From positions 13,686,001-13,750,000 of the forward strand of contig CM061109.1 in NCBI GenBank assembly GCA_030770545.1: a DNA stretch of 64,000 bases, given 5' to 3'. Below, piece by piece: positions 35,977-48,000 of this stretch. The translations under genes were made by a program, and so were the position numbers. The number at the start of each line of letters is the position of its first letter. Position 1 is the stretch's first letter. The notes under the pieces are model-generated. The model made no database searches, was not told the DNA's origin, and worked only from the letters and a program-made list of their open reading frames with translations. This DNA is from Macropodus opercularis. Its lineage: Eukaryota; Chordata; Actinopteri; Anabantiformes; Osphronemidae.

Positions 35977-38723
35977 GTCTAATTCAGCTGCTTCGGGTTG
36001 TGATGAAACAGGTGTAAAACGTGATTCATAGCAGGCCCGGGCGGAGGGAAAGAGCAGCCCCGCTTCTCCGCAGCAGCGCGTCCCCTGCGCCTCACCATGC
36101 TGACAGCTGCCCGGAGTCCGGTCGGCCCCATGGCCATCACCCCCACCCGCAGACTCAGACCGGCCTCCTTCCACAGCCTAAGTAGGATAAACGAAACATA
36201 CGACGATTCTCCTCAAGCTGAACCCACATCGAGGCCTTAGAGGAAAATGTGACACAACTGAAAAAGTTTCTACTGTTCAATTAAAAAAGCGAATTCTTAT
36301 GTGCACCAAAGGCAACGAAACACTAAAAAACACAGCTGCACTGGTTACAGTACCTTCAAAACTGATTATGTGCTTCTATGTGTCATTTATCTATATTTAT
36401 TGTCTATAATATGCAGCATATATGTTTACTCCACATACCCAGTTTATTAATATGACAATATGGTCACTGTAATAAAGTAATTTCAAAGAATAACTTAAAG
36501 CATATCACAAAGTTTTTGACAACATGTTGTGGTGTATATATGACATGTTTTATGGTTGAGAAAACTTCAAATCTATGTGTAAATTCTGTGTAATACTCAA
36601 AAAGACACAGTATAATATTTAGAGCCAGCACCAGAATCAGAACCAGAACGTCAACAGGAAAATGTTGAAATGAGCCTTATTATAATGGACTTATTAGGTA
36701 TTCTCCAGCGACAGAACCGCAGGACAGCCCACAGGCCTCTCTGGACCACTTTCCTCGCCGTAAGGCAGTGGACCTACTTGGCATGTAGTGCCCAGGGAGC
36801 AGACTCTTCCTGTGGGAGTCCTGGGGGAAGGGACCTGTGTGATAACGCGACATGTGAACCAGCACTGTATACCCACGATAAGGATTCATCAGATACCAGA
36901 GTCCACCAAACAGACAGGGGAAGTGGTGATAAGAGGGCGGCTCTGTGTTTGATCCACTTATTTGGTGGAGGCGAGCTTTGGAGTAAAACTTCTAGCAGAT
37001 TCTCATCACGCTTCCCGTTATGTCATTTCTCAGTGGGATCAGTGCAGCCATGGAAGTTTACATCCACTAACTTCTTCAAGGACCTACGGAGGTTTCTTGG
37101 TTTTAGATATAAACACAATAGAAGCTCAGTTTAGGTCGGTTGAACTTATTGAGTCTTACTGGTGATCTCTGAATCGTGGATGGCTGTGGGCTCCAGAATG
37201 ATGCGACCTGAGTCACGGTCCTCACTGTGAAAATCCTACTAGACTTCTGACCACTAGATGGTGTTAACACATCCGCACAAAAATGCAGCAACTCATATTA
37301 ACCTGAAAAAAAAAACACAATATGCCATAGTTATTAATTTTACTTAAGGTCATCACATCATCCTCAAACATCCACCAGACTTGGCTAAATTAATTGATCT
37401 CTCTGTCCATCTGCCTAAGTCACTTCCTAATTTAGAGCATTTTTTTTCCAGCTACATTGATGTTTGATTATGTAACATAAAGGTCTCGTTACTGTTGTTA
37501 TTGCCTGGTCAGTTTTAATTAGGGCATCAATTACTAAATTGCAAAATGTAAGTATTAGGTATTGATTTTAGTTGTGTGCTTATATTATATGATATTTAGC
37601 GAAAAAAACACGATATGGAATAATATATAATTTACCACACATTTCTGGTTACAATAGAATTTTGGTTTTATGACTGTTTGAGGAAATGACAGAGCGTAAA
37701 TTATAAAGGCAGTGAAAGAGACGTCAAACTAACAAACATGATGTGAATTAGAAACATAAACAACCACAACTGTTTCGCCAATTATAAGTCTACTACAAAT
37801 ATGGCTTAAAAATATTTCATGACTAAATGATAAAATAGTTTCTCTTGCTTTGCTGAAAAGTATAAACGAATGCAGTCAAAATCAGTATCTGAGCGTAGCC
37901 CTGCTCCAGTGCAGTGCCCTCTGTCTGTCACTTGTCTGTGCTGGTACACTGTTAAGTCCAGATTTACGTGAAGCTGCCCACGGCACACCTTAAAACCCCC
38001 ATTAAAGACACAGCATCCTCTGTCCTAGTGGACCCTGGAGAGTGAACGTGTGCCTCTGGATATGCTGCATCCGTTCCGTTTGTGGCGCCTGTTTCCCTGC
38101 AACCGACGTGCAGCTGGTGAGAAATAACCTTCATCAGCTAAAGAGAAATGAAGAGAAAGGGTTTTCAAAGTTGCCAGCTACATAGGAAAAGATACAATTT
38201 GTATTTATTCTCTTTCTCTATGTGTCTTTTCTTTATTAAGGTCTCAGCAAAATGGTGGGGTTCACTTTAACTCAGTGAGTCATCCCTGACACCCTATCAT
38301 TTCCTGACAATTGCACAGTCTGAGACTCAAACACGTGAACGTGTTGTGCTTGTGCCAGCGCAGTGTAGAAGCATCTTTGGTGCAGGAGTGAAACACTTAT
38401 CTTGTATTTATCTTAAGACAAAAAACAATTTTCCTTTATCGCTTTAGTAGAGTGCAGCTATATCAGATTGGTGACTGCAATTATTACTCAGATTTCCATC
38501 TCTTACATCTCTTTTACAGTAAAGGGGATAAAGTGAAGTAATGGTGCAAGGAAAATGGAATCTAGATGCCAGACAAACACTTGATTAAGCACTTACAGAA
38601 GCAGCCTGTGCATCAGGCCATGGCCATGTCATCTCACATTTCCACTCAACCTGATCCTTCAAACATTACTGGCCACAAGGTATTGATTTTTCATTCTTCG
38701 CACTATCCCCTTGCTGTTAATAG

Positions 38724-38934
38724 AATTTACGCCAGACTATCAACGTTTCAAGGAGGCCTCCCCTCCCCTTCCACGACTGCCGGGATCATCTCAATCGCAA
38801 AGAGGGCACACTCAGAGCTCCACGGGGTCCAGTTATGAGTGGCTACCTGACAGAGAAGACATGGAAAATGACAGCGCAGACAACAATGACGTCTGTGTTT
38901 GCAGCAGTTTGGGCCGAAACCAGGAGCAGCAGGG
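38724..38934 (+). CDS. orphan exon candidate, possibly an alternative 5' exon of frmpd4
   Basis: A pyrimidine-rich acceptor (TTCATTCTTCGCACTATCCC then GTTAATAG) precedes a 211-base open block ending at the consensus donor CAGGG|GTGAGTC. The frame reads FTPDYQRFKEASPPLPRLPG through YEWLPDREDMENDSADNN to GRNQEQQ, with mixed composition typical of real protein. It ends with two spare bases GG, exactly the phase and bases with which frmpd4 exon 1 ends, so it could splice to frmpd4 exon 2 in frame. An internal ATG at 38862 (GACATGG, good context) could be the start. I do not recognise the peptide. Confidence 0.4.
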
Positions 38935-41900
38935 GTGAGTCACAGGACCAGTTTGTTGTTTTTCAAATAGGATGAAAGCAGAGTACTGACAGATTTGTGA
39001 TCTTAGGGAAACATTTACCTGCACTTGTTCAAATGACTCTAATAAACTCAATCTGCAACTGTACCAGGACTGCTTGTACAGAGGAACATGTGCGTTATAT
39101 GGTGCATTTACTCAGACCTAATTATATTATAGTTAGTAAACTATATAATAAAAACAACAATACATTTAAATGGGTATGTATTGATTGGACTGAGGCAACA
39201 AATTAATTTCATGTATTAATAAATCAAAGTCTGAATCATTTCCCATTGTACTGTAATCACATGATAAAACCAATTATCGTCGGTGTCGTCAGGCTAATAA
39301 TTATCGCAGCCTATGGGATTCTGCATGATGCTGGCTGATAGGCTCAGAGCGCAGCCGGCAGCAGCGCGTTGCTTCTGATTCGAGCGACAACGGCTTGATG
39401 ACCTTAGCAGCTTTCCATGGGCACATTGATTTTTCTCCCACATTACAGATAATTGCTGGCTGCTGTGAATCTTATCCTCCCAGGGCAGCAGGGAGGAGCC
39501 TGTGTCGTGTGTTGACGCGACACTGACTCTCTGATTTGAGGAATGTGATATCCTGAGATTTCATTGACTGCTATTGACTTTTTGTACTTCCTGTCTATGC
39601 TACCAGTACTTTTGACTTATAACTGGGGCCAAGAAATTTAGCTAAATGGATTTAAATGCGGTTTCATTAAAATCATCACAGCATTTAAGCACTAATGACA
39701 ACCAGGACTTTGTCCAGCTCTGTTAATGGGTTTAAACGTCTTAAAATAATTACGGTTAATGATCTGTTCATCATTCTTTGAGAAAAATATAATGACTGGA
39801 TGATTTGGATTTGTGTCCAAATTTTACATATCACCTCATGGAAGCGAATGCAGTGGGCAGCTTTTGAATACAGCTGTAACCTTTAGTGAGGGCCAACAGC
39901 TCTTATTACATTACAATAATAGGAGCTTCCCTGTTCCTGCCCGGAAAGTCATGAACAAGTCACTTCAGTGGTGTATGTGAGTATGTGTGAGTTTGTTTGA
40001 GATATTATTCATGACTTAGCATCTAATGTTGAGATGCACTTGTTTTAATATGCCCTTAAGTCTATTTAGCTAATTAATCACAAATTCATTACTGTGTAAT
40101 GTAGCCATAAATGCTGTCAAAGCAATTTGCAAAGAAGCATGTAGTGAAGCTTTGTTCTAAGGGGGAAAACAACGGGCTGACACGAGTCTTACGGCACTCT
40201 GCTCATCACTACTGCCTTAAATCACCACTGTTATGACTTCAAGACATCGTGCTGCATGCGATTGCTACTTGTGTGCAGGATTTATGCCCGTTGCACATTT
40301 CCTGTCCCGACTCTAAGCGTTGCAGCCTGTGTGACACGGAAAAAACAGGCCACTGATGCATTGCGCTGTGTCCCAGGGGCAAGTGTTGGGCCACATGATT
40401 GGATGGATTCATGCGGCGCATTTATTTCACAGAAAGCTTTACTGTATGCTTTTACCTCACGCTGAGCTCCTTGTGGCCGTATGGACGTGCACAGCTACAG
40501 AGGAATGAAAACGCACCGTTCGCACTGCTCCTAAGGACTCAAACAGTAGCATGGCGCTGGTCACATACTGTACAAGAACTGCTTTGAGGAGAATACGTTC
40601 AGACTGTGTTCATACCACGTTGCTGTTATACAGGACGATGCGCTTTTACAGAAAGTTGTGTGCGCACGGCTTCGGAAGTGTTACGCAAGCAGTTCCATTT
40701 GCTTGCAGAGGCAAAGACACGTGCCTCAGTTCATAACTAATGGAAGACTGTGTATGCCATTCATGCATGAGAGAGTCTGCGTGGCATCACACAGCTCGAG
40801 CTACGGTGACGTTAAAATGCCATGGCTGTGTGGTGGAACGTTAAATGTGCTGAGAATAAACATGTGCATAAGAGGGAAACACAGTGTGACAAGATGCATT
40901 GCTATAAAATTATAAAAACACGATTAAAATAATACCTGATGCTACTTTCGAACATTTAGGTTAAGATCTAATCCCATGGTCTATATAGGATTTAGTTTGG
41001 CTCTGTTAAGGGTGACAGTTGGCAGGCACATAGTGATAGACCTGGATTAAGGTTGAAGCTTAATTTTAAGCCCTCGTGGATGATAAAACACATGCCATTT
41101 CCAAATGCTTAATGCAGGAATCATATTAATATGTCAAAAATGAACGATTTGCTGATTTGGTTTGAACGGCTCTGCTAGGACCAGTGGTCCTGAGTGCAAA
41201 CATGAAACCAGCAGCGGTGAAATTGACGCAAACAGAGCATGTTTTTAGTGCGCGCCGTGCTCACTGAGGCAGCCTTCACCAGCACTGCAACCCTTTGGAG
41301 TCCAGCTGTTCCCCATTGATCCCTCTGTGTTTTCTGATGCACTGGCCTAGAATGTGATGTTATTTCATTACTGAGGCAGAAGCGACAAGCTCGGTCTCCT
41401 CCCCCAGGGCACTGGCCACTCACTCACTGACAGAGGCATTGTATGTAATCATAACTGAATGGCTTAGTCAGACAGGCTCAGTAGCCTATGGAAAGTCCGA
41501 ATCAAGCAGAGAGAAACTTTGGAGTCAGGAGAAAGGACGGGTGCACAAATCAGTGAAAGAGGCTTGAAAGGCCTGGACAGGAAAAACTGAAACAAGCGCT
41601 GCATCAAAGGCTTGTCATCAACAATGGAAGCAGACGACAACGAACTTGGTATCTTCACTGTGATTCAGTGAGTACTGTGCTGCAGATTGCTGTTCTCTGC
41701 TGAACTGTTTCTCAACTGTCAGATTTCTAAGAATGAGTGCAGTGATGGAAGCTTTGGTAAAAAGTTTTTCAGACTTCAGACCATATGCCTGAATGGTAGA
41801 TTTCGTTTAGGATTTGAAGTGATCATATTTATGAGGACAGATAAAAACATGTTTCGCCTCGTGTTGAGACGCGGAGAGAGCCTTGCAGTAATGATGTACT

Positions 41901-42733
41901 TGTGGCGTTGCTGACGACTTTCACAGGTGTCTTACAAATAATTGTTGTTGTTTTTTTCTTTAAGTCTGGGTCCTTAACTAACAGTTGCATGCTGAAAACA
42001 AGCTATGGCCAGTTTCTTTGGTTGTACAGTATTTGTCAACCCTCTTTTATTTCTGGTTTGGTCTCTGCCATCTGAGTGAGATTTCTGTGTCTGAATGCCT
42101 GTCTGCTTTTCAGAGCTGAGCCATTGCTATGAATTATGGTTCCAGAGCTTTTTTATTGACAGCTGTTGCCGCAGGTTATACTAAAAAAAGCGATGAGGGC
42201 GAACCAGGACAGGAGAATTGTGTGCTGGACTGGACAGACGAACAAATCCCTGTAGTACCTGTGCTTTTGCAATTTTTAAAATGTTTCAGAGCGGTTTCTG
42301 CCTAAACTCCCAGTATAGTGTGAAGTCAAACATGACCTGCTCGTGAACCACGTAGCCATGTTTATTAAGCATCGTGTTCACCAGACTCACGCTACCTGTA
42401 CGAGCGGAGCGTCTTGGCAGTGTCCCCATTGTCCTGTTTAATTAGCTCGCACCGACGAGGCCTCTCAGTATTACTTTGAACTTTATCTGCAGGTGTAGTG
42501 ATTCTGGCAAACCAGATCCATAAGCTTTTCAAAGCACAGCATGACTCAGCCAGGTAACACTTCGCTTCTCATCCCAATTAGTCACACCACTGAATATTCA
42601 TGGCAAACAGTGTTCAGATCTTTAGAGTTTCCCCTAAAAGCTCTTTAATGCGCTGAATAAATCAGCTACAGCACAAGCATAGTTACAGACTGGGGAGGTC
42701 CTGATGTGGCCCGTAGGCGAATACGTGGTGACA

Positions 42734-42752
42734 AACACACACACACACACAC
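42734..42752. repeat. short (AC)n microsatellite
   Basis: About nine AC units, with further AC after one interruption. Confidence 0.85.
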
Positions 42753-44089
42753 GTACACACAACCAAAACACTGCAGATGATGCTGTAATGGTCCAGGGGG
42801 CAGATACTAAGGTTGGGTCATAACGCCTGATCTCACAGTAGTCTGTGTGCAGTGTTCTCTGCCGTTCTCATCTTCATTTTTTCATTTAAAGGCAGGAGTT
42901 GCTAAATGTAAGCACCACTGGGTTTTAAGTGAGTAAGTGTGCCACAATGAAATCAGCTGCTTTGAAGCGTCAGTTAGGGATCAGCAGGTCAGCAGGATTT
43001 TATTGGTCAAAGCTTCAGCCCTATAGTCTCTTTAGATCATGCTTCTGTCTGACCCTAATATTCTCTGCCACTCACGTTGGCCTCTGGGCTGCAAGCCCAA
43101 ACGGACAAGCATAACTGTCCAGAATACGCTGAGCCTCTCGATCCTCCCTCTATGAGACACTGTGGATGCATTAGAAGCAAATTATCAGTCATGTTCTCCT
43201 CACTCATCATTGCCTCCCTGTTGTCTTTGTTGTTTTCCACAAATATAGCAATTTAATGATTCTCTGCACTGTTTTAAGCAATTTGACAAGTCACTTCGGT
43301 TTCTGAAATCTGAGAGGCGAGAAATTCAATCCACCAGAGACGCCTGAGAGTTCGATGTTTTCCTCCATCTGGTGGCTTCATTTCTGTGGCAGCAAACAAA
43401 TTGTAGCCTGACCCTGAGTGGAAGTGACAACATTCTCTATTGCATGTATCACTCTCAGCAAAGGCACATTGAATCACCCTGCAGAGCCGTACAAGCTGTG
43501 GCATCTAAAGGTAGGATGGTTGCTAAGCAGTTCAATTGGTATTAGTACAGTCTGTGGTTTATGATGTACTAGCACGACCTAACTGCTGTTTATTGCTTTG
43601 TCAAGGTTCCAGCAGATGCAAACTGAACTGAATATTGCTACAGTTCCCAGTTTATTGACTCACCTTGACAACTGCACCGAATCTAAACTGTTATTAATAT
43701 ATGATGTGGTGTTGCTTGTTGTGGTATTTCTGTACTTTACTATATAAAGGACTTTTTATCTGAGAGTATAAAGAAGCATAATGACGTCTCTAGTGATTGA
43801 AATACGAAGGTGGATTATTCCTTTCTGAAGTAATAGCCACTTGATGGTAATTATTCATCTCAGCCTGAAATTCATTTAATATTGAAATATGGAATTACTT
43901 GCCAAATGGCCAATTCCTCTGTTGATTAATTTTTTTTATATTTGATACCCTGAGATGAAATATAGAATCTTAGAAGCCTTTAAGATTGAATTAGAGAAAG
44001 TTTGATGGAATTAGTCTGAAGCATCTGTAAACATGACTAGTTGAAGCACTGTGAATCGCTGCAGCCTTCATTATTTCTGGACGGTTTCT

Positions 44090-44107
44090 ACACACACACA
44101 CACACAC
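44090..44107. repeat. short (CA)n microsatellite
   Basis: About nine CA units upstream of the frmpd4 first exon. Confidence 0.85.
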
Positions 44108-44917
44108 CTGTGAAATTTCATAGCATCAGCTGTGTGTGTGCATCCGTTTGCATTGAGCAGATACTGTAGCTAAAAAGCTTGGAGATCGTTGAGAAGTGAG
44201 CACTCAGAGAGAAAAATGCTCCGTGCAGTGTGGGCATCCCAGTGTGCAGCTGTGAGACTTCAGCTGGGGAGGGCACACATCAGGTCCTCCTGTCTCTCCA
44301 GCTGCTCTCGCTGTTGCGTTTGAGTTCACATTATGCGGACGCTACATCATGCAGCGTGTCTCTACCATTTTCTCTCTCTCTTGCTTCTCAACCTTTCCCT
44401 GCGTTCTGTAATCACGCAACATGGCTGAGTACCTGTGAGATCAGCCTGTTGGGGATTCTTGGAAACTGGCTGCATCCCTTACCAGCGATTCTTGTGGCCC
44501 TTGCTAACACACACATCATCCAACATTCCTCTTTGCTTTCTCTTCCTCTCTCATCTCCCACCACCTCCTCCCCTGCTCTTCCCTCTCTGACTCTGCCCCT
44601 CGCTCCGGCTCTCTCTGCCTCTCTCCAGAGCTGTTGTTACTGTGCGGCTCTCGTGCATCATTCCACCGCGATGGAAATTAAATGAAGGTGGCTTAACGCA
44701 GCTAACAGAGGCATGCTTTGAAGGATGTAACTGGGGGGACGCTGCGCTGCCAGATCCTTTTCCATGGGCTGTGGATTTGCGCTGCTGAGGCGAGGACACA
44801 GCAATCACTCAGCCATGCAGAAGCCCAGACAACAGGACTAATCTCTCCACCTGACTTGTGGAAGCTCCACTTTTTTTTCTGAATTATTTTTTCCCTGCTG
44901 CCAAAGACAGTGGGACA

Positions 44918-44955
44918 ATGGAGCCGGAGTGATGTGGATGAATTTGTTGCATTGA
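44918..44955 (+). promoter_or_regulatory. frmpd4: two abutting uORFs in the frmpd4 5' leader
   Basis: ATG at 44918 encodes MEPE and stops at TGA 44930-44932; that TGA overlaps by one base the next ATG (44932), which encodes MWMNLLH and stops at 44955, only 18 bases before the main ATG. If this DNA is in the mRNA leader, the arrangement should lower or tune translation of FRMPD4. Confidence 0.35.
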
Positions 44956-44973
44956 CTGCACTCTGCAGCACAC

Positions 44974-45014
44974 ATGGATGTGTTCAGCTTTGTGAAGATG
45001 CCAAAGCTGTCAGG
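44974..45014 (+). CDS. frmpd4: frmpd4 exon 1 (start codon)
   Basis: ATG at 44974 opens MDVFSFVKMPKLSG, which matches the human start MDVFSFVKIAKLSS (recalled), then the donor TCAGG|GTGAGT in phase 2. Joined to exon 2 it reads ...KLSGHRTKSSGWPPPSG. CTCTGCAG ends six bases before the ATG, so the exon could be internal rather than first. Confidence 0.93.
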
Positions 45015-48000
45015 GTGAGTCCAATGGATGCTGCTGTGTGTTTGCCTGCCTGTGGATGTGCCTGTACGGGGAAGGTGGCCTTATGTACTGTGTGATCAAA
45101 TACGTTTTTTTGGGTACGAGCACCGTGTGGAACGCTAAGTTATTGACTTAGTTGTGCAATCATGTATGATGTGAGAGGAATGAGCAAGCGCGACAGAGAG
45201 GAGTGGGGGTGGATGGTGAAGCCGATGAGGTTCACGCATCTAAACTGTGTATATCCAGTAAGTTCATTTCTCACATTGCAGACAGCGGATGCAGGTTGTT
45301 GCTTTACGTGTTTGAAACAGTGCCATGAAACCTGCATGTACTGAAATGCTCCAAAGGAAACTGTAGAACGTAAACTGTCGGGAATGGGTGCGATCATAAC
45401 ATACAGGTCATTCCGTAGAGTAGTCAGGTTTGTGCACCTATGAGTGAGAACATGCAGGTAAAAAGTTAAAGCTGACGTAGAGCAGTTGAAACCTTGTTGC
45501 TCGACAGTAAAGCTGAACATGGCAGCTTTAATTTTTACTGTTAACATCTTCCTTTGTTTATTTTGGTGCAACAGAGGTCGGTTCATATGTTATTCATTCA
45601 CTGCCAGGGCTGACGCCTCACCTTATGCACCCGCGGGGCCGCTACGCTGAGTTGATCTGCCCCAACGGACAGTAATCCTCCTTAGGGGATTTGGCTTCAT
45701 GAAGTGCTACAGACCACTGGCGTTGGGCACAGATGATCATAAATGGGAAATGATAAATCAGATAGTCAGTGTTCCAAGAATACCCATGCTGCATTTCATC
45801 TTCTTATGAGTCATCAACAGACAAAAACAGGATCAGTACAAAAGAAAACATAGAATTCACTGTACAGTAGCTTTATCTCTGCGTGGTCCTTATCATCATC
45901 ATCATCATTATTATTACTCTATTCTAATAACTCTTTAAAACATTTCAGCAAGAAAACACATTTTTCCAGTTACTAGATTTATGATGCAGCTCCCAGTGGA
46001 CCACAGACGTCACTGCACAGTGTCAGTGTTAATAATGCCACACAGAGTTATACAGCAGATTAGACTTACCACGGCTACACTCACGTTTCGGGTGTGTGTG
46101 TGTTCATTCCCTCGGCTGCCAGTAGAAATGAGTCAACAGCACATTTTACAGGAATAACACTGTATTTAAAAGGGAACGTTTCCCTTCGTTGTCTTTTCAT
46201 CCTGCCTTGCAACACCCCCAGATGTGCCTGCTGTCAGAAACAAAAGGATCGTCTTGCTTTCATTTGAATCTAGCAGCGATTCCCCTGCTTGATGCTCTAA
46301 CTAACTCTCAACCTCGATGTCATCATGTGCCGTGCAGAAATAAGCAATTGAGTAACTCAAAGCTCAAGCTGCTCTTTTCTGCACTTGTTATACTGCTCAT
46401 CATGTGGTGGGTATGTTAAAGAGTTAGTCAGCCACAGCCCAGCAGAGATAATGAGCATGAACATCTCGTATGTATGTAGAAAGCGTCAATTATCACTCAA
46501 TACTAGTGACCGTTTGACTCAGCAGGGGGTGTGAGCGCTTTATTTATTTATGTTGAATCTATTACTGTTCAGCATGTTTTGACTGCAAACTTTTTACACA
46601 GGAAATCATGTCTGGACACAAATTGATTGGCCTAAATGCCCATCAGAGTCCACAAAGGCCAAAAGATCTGTCTTACTTAAAGTTCAGTCAGGAGCTCAGG
46701 GAACAGTAGCAACTATAGCAGCTGTGTGTGAGGCTTCTGTCCTTTCAGCAGAAACGCAGAGACCCCACAGTGGTGCAGGACAAACGTCACGAGCCGGTTC
46801 ATTTGGTTTATGTCACAACGTATGAAGCAAAGGATGCCTGTCATCGTTTATTATATTTCCTAGGTTAAGTGTTTATTCACACTATCAGTAATATTCATTG
46901 TATTCACTGTTCACAGAGACGAGGTTGTTTCCTAGATGATATTTTATTTCACCCAGAGGAGATTAACTAACCAAAAATCTTTCTATATCGAGGCACCACA
47001 GAGCTGCTTAGGATAGTGCAGTTGCCCATGGCAACAATATCGCTGCTTCCAAAGACAAACATAGAAATACAAGATTCAGTTAGAATAATGGTGAAATGCT
47101 TTACATTTTATGTAGATAATAGATTCTACCTCACCAGGTACATATTTTAATTGTTGTTTGCTGTCTGAATTGATTCTATTCTTTTAATACTTTTTGAAAT
47201 AAACATAAATTCTTACATACAGCATTAGGTAAACTATGTCTTACATGGCAAAGGTGGACGTTTTAATTTCTCAACACAGGTGAGAGCAGCATGAAATAGA
47301 GGAAGTATGCATAACTACATGGTAACTAAACGGCTAGAAGCGTCACACAAACAGGGACATATTTCACCGACACAATATAACCAGCACATGTTCTATTGTG
47401 TGGCCATATTGACCTAACGATTAGAGGCAAGGTAGCGGTGGTGCATCTGTATCCTCCACAGCTTGGAGGCAGTCTAAAGAGGAGCAGAGGGATCAGGCCT
47501 TTAATCAGAGAGGTTCCTCTCTGTCTGAGCCATGTCTCTGCTCCACTCTCAGGCCTCCCAGGACATGGTCATCTCATCTGCTGTCTCTGCACAGATTTCA
47601 TATCCAAACAGAATCCCATTAGTGGTCCATCTCTGCATAAACGTCTTTGTTTAATTCAAGAGCACTGGGGAATCAGCATCACGGTCTCTTCACTGAATAA
47701 TTCAAATCATACTTTATCTTAAGCGCTTCCTGTCACGCAAGTAAAAATACTACCTTTAATATTTATTGAATCTTGCTAAACCTTAGTGAATGTCTGTATG
47801 TGAAGTATTTTTGCAGCAGAAATGAGTAGAATGGACCAGTCTGCTGCAATACATCCAGTGGGAGCTCATCACCCAGTCATACACCAAAATGGCTGGAGTG
47901 ATGTGTTTCATCAGTGATGGCACATATAAATGAAAGCTGAGGTTTATTAATATTCCCTTGTGTCTCAACCAGAGGAGCCATCTTGCATAAGCCGTAAGAG

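Larger units (their letters stand above)
36177..44200. other. arhgap6-frmpd4 intergenic region
   Basis: Both genes are transcribed away from this interval. It contains an exon-like block (38724-38934), a possible fragment of a Ty3-type reverse transcriptase (about 37070-37105, weak), a (CA)n run (42734-42752) and a candidate conserved block at 39220-39420. MSL3, present here in mammals, was not seen. Confidence 0.6.

Noticed and set aside
38566..38838. 91-codon ORF MPDKHLIK... overlapping the orphan exon
   Set aside because: Different frame from the phase-compatible block, no similarity, and the intron it would need before 38724 is only about 45 bases.
44230..44685. 151-codon ORF upstream of frmpd4
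   Set aside because: It starts at GTG, is dominated by CT-rich low complexity (Ser/Leu/Pro), and lies where 5' leader or promoter is expected.
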